In this document: in pieces, positions 58,792 through 64,000 of the stretch | How the letters are laid out: each line of letters begins with the position of its first letter | How positions within the stretch are numbered: position 1 is the stretch's first letter | Origin: Halosimplex litoreum | Lineage (GTDB): Archaea; Halobacteriota; Halobacteria; Halobacteriales; Haloarculaceae | Length of the DNA stretch: 64,000 nucleotides | Direction: 5' to 3' | Assembly (NCBI RefSeq): GCF_016065055.1 | Contig: NZ_CP065856.1 | Location: forward strand, 1,177,836 to 1,241,835 | Program-made: the position numbers and the translations under genes | Notes under the pieces: generated by a model | What the model was told of the DNA's origin: nothing | Database searches by the model: none | Seen by the model: the letters and a program-made list of their open reading frames with translations, nothing else

Positions 58792-58978
58792 AGCTGTGGT
58801 CGTGTCCCTGGCGGGCCGGCGACCGGGCGTCTCGGCCCGGCGGCCCGCCGCTCTCACGTGTCGGGTTACCGCCCGTACACATTAACCCTCACCGCAGATT
58901 TCTACGCCGTGGGAATCGGGGGCTTCGGGACTCCGTGCCGGGGCGGTGGGCGGGAGAGCGTCGGGCGTGGGCGATAGC

Positions 58979-60751
58979 TCAGTGCTGTCCGAGTTCGTAG
59001 AAGGTGATCCCGCAGACCCGCATGGCGAGCACGAAGACGACAGTCAGCCCGATGAACACGGTCGAGATGGCGGCGACCAGCGACAGCGCCGGCTCGTACA
59101 TGTACAGCTGGAACAGCTCGACGGGGATGACGACCGTATCAGAAGAGTATGTCATCCACGGGATCGACAGCAGCTGGAAGACGTGGACCGCCAGGAAGAA
59201 CCAGAGGACGACCGCCGTGTTGCGGAACAGCGGGAGGAAGACCTCCCGGAGCTGGCGGAGCCAGGAGGCGCCGGCGACCCGCGCGGCCTCCTCCAGCACC
59301 GAGTGGATCTGGACGACGTTCCCGACCGCGATACGCGAGGAGACGGGGAGGAAGACGATGACCGAGCCCAGCGCGATGATTGCGAGGGTCCCGTAGAGGG
59401 TGACCCCCGGTAGCTTGCCGAGCCAGAGACTCAGGAAGATCAGGCCGGCGCCGGTGATGATCCCCGGCACCGCCAGCGGCGTGAGCGTCAGGAAATCGAC
59501 CGCGCCGCGGAAACGGCCGTCGGTCCGCTCGGTGTAGTAGGCCGCGCCGACGACGAGGACCGTCCCGACCGTCGCCGCGCCGACCGCGACCACGACGCTG
59601 TTGCCGAACGCCTCGCGCAGCCCCGGGCTCGTGACCGCCGTGACGTAGTGTTCGAGCGAGAGCCCCGAGAGCCGGACCTGGCCCGTCCACGTCGAGTGCA
59701 GGGACGTGAGCGCGAGCGCGAGGATCGGCAGGAGCCACACCAGGGTGACGACCGTCCATAGCCCGCCGGCGATCGGCCACCGCCACCGCCCGAGGTCCCA
59801 GGTCCGCCGTCGCCCGCTCCGGCCGGTCAGCGTCATGAACTCCCGCTTGCGGCTCGTCACCCGCCGGTAGTAATAGACGAGGACGCCCGTCGCGAGCAGC
59901 AGGCTACAGGAAAGCGCCGCGGCCTCGCCGTAGGCCGGGGGGAACCGCGAGTTGATCGCCGAGCCGATCACCGTCGAGTACACGTCGAACCCGTGGCGCG
60001 ATCCCAGCACCGAGACGATGGCGAACTCCCCCATGCCGTAGAGGAAGACGGTGATGACCGCCGAGAGCAGCGCCGGCTTGACCAGCGGGAGCGTGACCGA
60101 CCGCAGCGTCTCGGTGACGCTCGCCCCGTGGATCCGGCTCACCTCCTCGAACGACGCGTCCATGTCCTGCAGCGCCGGCACCGTCAGCAGATACGCCGTC
60201 GAGACGACGTTGACGCCCGCGACGAACGCGACTCCCCACGGGGTGAACAGACCGACCGAGAGTGACCCCAGCCCCAGTGCGTCGGCGACGGCGACCGAGA
60301 CGAGCCCGTTCTGCGGTCCGTAGGCGGTGATGTACATGATCCCGAAGACGTACCCCGGGATCGCCTGCCCGGACAGCAACACCAGCTCCAGGCCGCCTTT
60401 CGTCGGGAGATTCGTCCGCACGAACAGCCAGGCCAGCGTCAGCCCGAGCGCGACGCCGGTGACCGTCATCCCCACCGCGACGACGAGGGTGTTCGCCAGC
60501 AGCGTCGGGACGTCGAAGAATTCCTCGCGATACACCGCGAGGAAGTGCGCGGGTGTGAACGAGCCGCCGATCTCGCCGGGGTAGCCCGACCAGACGCTCG
60601 TCCAGAGGAGAAAGACGAGCGGCACCAGCGTCAGGACGGTGACGCCCGCGACGACCGTCCCGAGGACGAGCCGCTCGGCCGAGACCCGGCGGTCCGTGAG
60701 CCCGCCGACGCCGCCCCGTAGCGCGGCGGCTACCTCGTCGCGGACGCTCAT
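58979..60751 (-). CDS. ABC transporter permease, fused two-domain (FbpB/ThiP type)
   Basis: 590 residues with ~12 helices; two BPD-type permease halves, each with an EAA-like loop: EEVSRIHGASVTETLRSVTLPLVKPALLSA near residue 205 and EEAARVAGASWLRQLREVFLPLFRNTA near residue 495. Fused permeases of this type import Fe(III), thiamine, phosphonates or polyamines. Start is 88 bp after the binding-protein stop. Confidence 0.9.
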   Translation of the reverse strand: MSVRDEVAAALRGGVGGLTDRRVSAERLVLGTVVAGVTVLTLVPLVFLLWTSVWSGYPGEIGGSFTPAHFLAVYREEFFDVPTLLANTLVVAVGMTVTGVALGLTLAWLFVRTNLPTKGGLELVLLSGQAIPGYVFGIMYITAYGPQNGLVSVAVADALGLGSLSVGLFTPWGVAFVAGVNVVSTAYLLTVPALQDMDASFEEVSRIHGASVTETLRSVTLPLVKPALLSAVITVFLYGMGEFAIVSVLGSRHGFDVYSTVIGSAINSRFPPAYGEAAALSCSLLLATGVLVYYYRRVTSRKREFMTLTGRSGRRRTWDLGRWRWPIAGGLWTVVTLVWLLPILALALTSLHSTWTGQVRLSGLSLEHYVTAVTSPGLREAFGNSVVVAVGAATVGTVLVVGAAYYTERTDGRFRGAVDFLTLTPLAVPGIITGAGLIFLSLWLGKLPGVTLYGTLAIIALGSVIVFLPVSSRIAVGNVVQIHSVLEEAARVAGASWLRQLREVFLPLFRNTAVVLWFFLAVHVFQLLSIPWMTYSSDTVVIPVELFQLYMYEPALSLVAAISTVFIGLTVVFVLAMRVCGITFYELGQH

Positions 60752-60838
60752 CGCTGGCCTCCGTGCGCGTTCGAGAGGTCGGTGCCGTCCATGGGTATCG
60801 GTCGCGGATCGCAGTCGCGTGGCCCGCTCGCTACCGTG

Positions 60839-62158
60839 CTACGGCTCGAACATGCCGGTGTCGACGGCTTCCTGGCCGAGCGTGGAGTACTCGGCGGACT
60901 CCCAGAACCCGATCGGGTACAGGTTCGCGTTCAGGCGCCGCTTCGTGTAGGGGTCGACGTCGATCCCCGACAGATCCAGGTCGGTCCGGGCGGGCACCTG
61001 GTCGGTCACGTCGGTCAGTATCCGGCGCTGGACCGATTTTTCGAGCATCGCGCTGACGAAGTAGCGAGCGACCCACGGGTGCGGGGCGTTCCGGTTGATG
61101 CTCAGGCCGCCCTCGGTTGCGTTGCGCTTGGCCGGGTCGGTGAAGATCCCCTCTACCGCGAGATCCTCGTTCTTGACGAACGGCGCGGCCGACCACGGCC
61201 AGTTGTACAGCATCATCGCGGCGTTGCCCGTCCCGACCTCGCGCATCCCCGCCGAGTGGGAGTTGACCCCGACCACCTCGAACCGATCCATCAAGCTCCG
61301 GATCCACTCCATCTCGCCCATGTCGGTCTGGGCGGCGTGGTAGCGAGCGATCCAGCCGATCATCCCCGGGCTGACGTAGCCGGAGAAAGCCACTTCGAGC
61401 CCCTCGTACTGGTCGTCGAACAGATCGTTGTACGTCTCGGGGTAGTCCAGCCCCCGTTCCTCGAAAACGTCCGTGCTCACCGGGAGGACGACGCCGGCGC
61501 CGCCGTTGAACCCCGACACCAGGAACGGGAGCACGCGTTTTTCCGGCAGAGCGTCGGCGAACCAGAAGTTCTCGTCGACCCCCCACTCGAACCACTCCTT
61601 CGCGTAGGCGGTCCCTTCCTCGCGGCCCTTCTGTTTGATCCGGTCGCGGAGGTTCGACGCGCCGCTGATCACGTCGGCCGTGTCCTCGCCGGCCTGGCGC
61701 TCCTGGAGGAGCCGCTGGGAGACGGCCGCGCCGTCGCTGGCGAACACCGTCGCCTCGATGGTCGTCCCGAACTCGTCGTTGATCACGTCGACGAGGTCGT
61801 ACCACTGCTGAGAGTCACCCGTCCCCGCGTAGACGGTGATCTCGGCCCCGTCGTCGACGTAGTCGGCGAGCTGTTCCGTCGTCCACGGCGGCTCGGGCTC
61901 GCCGGCCGCCGACGCGGTCCCGCCGGCGACCGACGCGGTTCCGCCAGGCGTCGATCCGCCCCCGCTGCCGGCCGCTCCATCGCCCACATCGGGCGTCGAG
62001 GTCACCGGTGAGTCCGAAGCGAGACACCCCACGAGCGACGCCGCCGAGACCGCCGCTCCCGTCGCGAGAAACGCCCGTCGCGAGGGGAGACCGGTCCGCC
62101 GCCGGTCGTCGCGCCCGTCGCGTCCTCGGTCGGCGTCGGCCGAACGCTGTTCCGTCAT
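60839..62158 (-). CDS. ABC transporter extracellular solute-binding lipoprotein
   Basis: 439 residues from ATG 62158. An acidic/Arg-rich leader precedes the Tat motif SRRAFLATGAAVSAASLVGC with lipobox, then a Gly/Ser/Thr-rich linker and a two-lobed PBP fold (ITVYAGTGDSQQWYDLVDVINDEFG, SMAMLYNWPWSAAPFVKNEDLAVEG pattern). Related to AfuA/FbpA-type iron-binding proteins. Upstream gene of permease and ATPase in the operon. Confidence 0.88.
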   Translation of the reverse strand: MTEQRSADADRGRDGRDDRRRTGLPSRRAFLATGAAVSAASLVGCLASDSPVTSTPDVGDGAAGSGGGSTPGGTASVAGGTASAAGEPEPPWTTEQLADYVDDGAEITVYAGTGDSQQWYDLVDVINDEFGTTIEATVFASDGAAVSQRLLQERQAGEDTADVISGASNLRDRIKQKGREEGTAYAKEWFEWGVDENFWFADALPEKRVLPFLVSGFNGGAGVVLPVSTDVFEERGLDYPETYNDLFDDQYEGLEVAFSGYVSPGMIGWIARYHAAQTDMGEMEWIRSLMDRFEVVGVNSHSAGMREVGTGNAAMMLYNWPWSAAPFVKNEDLAVEGIFTDPAKRNATEGGLSINRNAPHPWVARYFVSAMLEKSVQRRILTDVTDQVPARTDLDLSGIDVDPYTKRRLNANLYPIGFWESAEYSTLGQEAVDTGMFEP

Positions 62159-62282
62159 ACACGCAGCTACCCCACGTTCGGATAAACGGGTATCGTAGAT
62201 TGTTATTCGATGGGAAGACGTCGGTCGAACGGCGGCGACTGCGGGCCGGTCGGCCACGGCGAGCCCGCGGTCGCGACCCCGG

Positions 62283-62828
62283 TCAGTCCTCGCTCTCGAC
62301 GAGCTCGGTGAGGTTCCCGAAGTAGGAGTCGATGTCCCGTTCGACGATGGGGCGCAACACCGACGGGGTGAGCGTGGCGGCGCCGCCGGTGTAGGTCACC
62401 TCGGCGGTGTAGGCCAGTTTCGCCCCGTAGCGGTCGCCGTCTTGGATCTCCATGGCGGCGAGCACGTCGAACTCGCTGCCGGTCGTCGAGTCGAAGGCGG
62501 TCGCGCTCGTGACGACGTGGTCCGGCGGGTCCATCTCGACGAACTCCGCCTCGCCCGACAGGGAGACCGTGAGCCTGCTCACGCCCCTGGTGATCTCGAC
62601 GGAGTAGCGCCGCTCGGACAGTCGTTCGATCGACTCGGCGCCGGGCACGCACTCGGTGAGCGTCGCCGGGTCCGAGAGGTGGTCCCACAGCTCACCGGGC
62701 GCGGCGTCGACGTAGACGGCGTCGGCGAACTCCAGGCGCTCGCCGCCGGTGTCGTCCGACGGCGGGTCGTCGCCGCGCTCGTCGCCGGTCGGTTCCTCGC
62801 TCTGTCGCGTGTCGTCGGAGTGGCTCAT
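62283..62828 (-). CDS. CoxG/SRPBCC family protein
   Basis: 181 residues: acidic N-terminal tail, then SRPBCC fold VYVDAAPGELWDHLSDPATLTECVPGAESIERLSERRYSVEI, typical of the CO dehydrogenase subunit G family (CoxG), which helps in membrane anchoring or maturation of molybdenum hydroxylases. No Mo hydroxylase genes appear in the window. 30 bp downstream of the Tat lipoprotein gene on the same strand. Confidence 0.82.
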   Translation of the reverse strand: MSHSDDTRQSEEPTGDERGDDPPSDDTGGERLEFADAVYVDAAPGELWDHLSDPATLTECVPGAESIERLSERRYSVEITRGVSRLTVSLSGEAEFVEMDPPDHVVTSATAFDSTTGSEFDVLAAMEIQDGDRYGAKLAYTAEVTYTGGAATLTPSVLRPIVERDIDSYFGNLTELVESED

Positions 62829-62858
62829 TGGTGAAAGGCGGCGAGCGACGGCGGGTCG

Positions 62859-63878
62859 CTACACTTCGATGATGGTGAACTGGTTCGAGGCGATCCCGAC
62901 GTCGTGGAAGTTCGCCTCCCCGTCGGTGACGACCACGTCGTAGCCGTAACTACCGGGGTCGAGCGACTCCGTCTCCAGCGTGCCGGTCCACTGGGCGGTC
63001 GTCTCCTCGCCGCTCTCCTGCCAGGACAGTTCGACGGGGTCGAAGGCGCCGTCGGTCGACTCCACCGTCACCGAGTCGAGCGCGTCGCCACCGATCAGGT
63101 CGCCGCTGGCGCCGTCGTAGATCCCGACGGAGAAGGTCACGTCCATCTCGCCGCTGAACTGCCGCTCGGGCGCGCAGCCGCCGACGAAGCCGCCCGCGGA
63201 CTCGACGGGCGCGCCGTTCCAGAACGTCTCGGTCGTGACGACGTAGTTCGTGGGGTTGGAGTACTCGATGACCTCGATGGCGTCCTCGAGGATGCCGACC
63301 GCCCGGAAGTTCGCGTCGCCGTCGGTGACCTCGACCGTGTAGGCGTAGGTGCCCGTCGAGATATCACTCGGGAGCTCCCAGGAGCCGCCCCACTCTTGGG
63401 CGGGGTTCTCCTCGTCGTCGCCGGCCCAACCCAGTTCTACCTCGGGGCCGCCGTCGACGTTCACGACGACGCTGTCGAGGTCCTCGTCGGTGAGCTGGTC
63501 GCCCGTCTCGGGGTCGTAGATGCCGACGTAGAACACCGCCAGCATGCCGGGGACGAACCTGCGGGTAGCCGAACACGCCGACGCGAACGCCGCGCCCTCG
63601 GGGACCGAGCCGGTCCCGGTCTCGGCGGTCACGACGTAGTTCTCCGGCTGGGGCTCGGGCGTCGCCGTCGGCGTGTCGGTCGGCGCCTCGGTGTCCGTGT
63701 CCTGGGCCGGCTCGGCGGTGTCGGTCTCGCCGCCGTCGCTCGGACAGCCGGCGAGCGCGACGGTCGCCCAGCTGGCTGCTCCGCCGGCGAGCACGCGTCT
63801 ACGGGTCGCCCCGTCGTCGCCGTCGTCGGACCCGGCGAGCGATTCTTCCTCGGTCGAGTAGCTGCTGTCGCGGCTCAT
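62859..63878 (-). CDS. Tat lipoprotein with duplicated beta-rich domain
   Basis: 339 residues. TRRRVLAGGAASWATVALAGC is a Tat signal with lipobox; a Thr/Asp/Pro-rich linker (~50-80) leads to two homologous domains of ~125 residues. Each starts NYVVT-E, has one Cys (ACSATRRFVPG; GCAPERQFSG), VGIYD--[ST]GD-L, an LDSV-V strand, then YxYxVxVTDGxANF--VGI. Surface protein of unknown function, likely ligand-binding. First of a minus-strand run including CoxG and the importer genes. Confidence 0.72.
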   Translation of the reverse strand: MSRDSSYSTEEESLAGSDDGDDGATRRRVLAGGAASWATVALAGCPSDGGETDTAEPAQDTDTEAPTDTPTATPEPQPENYVVTAETGTGSVPEGAAFASACSATRRFVPGMLAVFYVGIYDPETGDQLTDEDLDSVVVNVDGGPEVELGWAGDDEENPAQEWGGSWELPSDISTGTYAYTVEVTDGDANFRAVGILEDAIEVIEYSNPTNYVVTTETFWNGAPVESAGGFVGGCAPERQFSGEMDVTFSVGIYDGASGDLIGGDALDSVTVESTDGAFDPVELSWQESGEETTAQWTGTLETESLDPGSYGYDVVVTDGEANFHDVGIASNQFTIIEV

Positions 63879-63986
63879 CGTACACGTCGAACTCCACGAG
63901 GTGTCGACAAAACCCTCTCCGTAGTTCCTACTCGCTGGGAGAGACGCCGGTCGTTTTAGCGGAACCTCCCCGAAGTCCCTAACGAG

Positions 63987-64000
63987 ATGGCCGAAGACAC
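63987..64000 (+). CDS. Start of the next gene, cut by the window edge
   Basis: ATG at 63987 with MAED visible, 108 bp from the divergent lipoprotein start. The acidic opening fits a haloarchaeal protein, but nothing more can be said. Confidence 0.3.

Noticed and set aside
1-64000. tRNA, rRNA, insertion sequences, integrase or attachment sites
   Set aside because: None was recognised by reading; no transposase-like protein occurs in any frame. Short RNAs could be missed without a covariance search.

Overview
The window is high-GC, gene-dense haloarchaeal DNA (class Halobacteria, possibly Haloarculaceae by general feel, not proven). Supporting signs are acidic proteins, Tat signal peptides joined to lipoboxes, haloarchaea-specific families (DUF7269, DUF7519, DUF7512, a HalOD1 output domain) and TATA boxes about 30-40 nt upstream of several start codons. 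No rRNA, tRNA, CRISPR array or transposase was recognised.

Layout. 1-13 kb is mostly chromosomal housekeeping: the end of a DUF389 membrane protein, an Fe-S photolyase-like protein, a LURP-one protein, an AI-2E exporter-like protein, an ATP-grasp ligase, a DUF4129-DUF7269-DUF58-DUF7519 operon, a degenerate NAD-synthetase-like protein with an HTH, and a DHH phosphoesterase. It ends with the C-terminal stump of a class II lanthipeptide synthetase (LanM) next to a DsbA-like lipoprotein and its membrane partner.

14.4-27.3 kb, all on the minus strand, is the most unusual region. One complete 1622-residue secreted protein (signal peptide, helical region, DxDGDG calcium-type repeats, C-terminal HExxH metalloprotease-like domain) is followed by a small lipoprotein. 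Then come several promoterless, 5'-truncated copies of the repeat linker plus alternative HExxH tips, each followed by its own small membrane-anchored partner. Similar tips go with similar partners and different tips with different partners. The distal copies are decaying through nonsense codons, a frameshift and a lost zinc His. This is the organisation of a polymorphic toxin/immunity or protease/inhibitor locus with an orphan-cassette array.

27.5-31 kb holds a YedY-like oxidoreductase, small hypothetical proteins and a YjdF-like membrane protein. 31.4-50.8 kb is a sulfur and redox island: thioredoxin and its reductase, two paralogous winged-helix regulators, TauE/SafE with a DUF7512 micro-protein, a universal stress protein, a PiT-type permease, two YeeE/YedE subunits, a rhodanese-metallo-beta-lactamase fusion, two TusA proteins, a DsrE-like protein, cytochrome bd oxidase, a DUF1641/sulfide-quinone-reductase pair, DUF2892, DUF302, and a DsbA/membrane-protein operon. 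A CAATA(T/C)-type motif and several perfect inverted repeats recur in its promoters.

50.9-64 kb contains a family 2 glycosyltransferase, a PQQ-propeller lipoprotein, a DoxX protein, a two-gene plus-strand unit (Ig-like protein plus periplasmic-binding-fold protein), and a minus-strand run encoding an iron/thiamine-type ABC importer with a CoxG-like protein and a duplicated-domain Tat lipoprotein. The next gene begins at the right edge.
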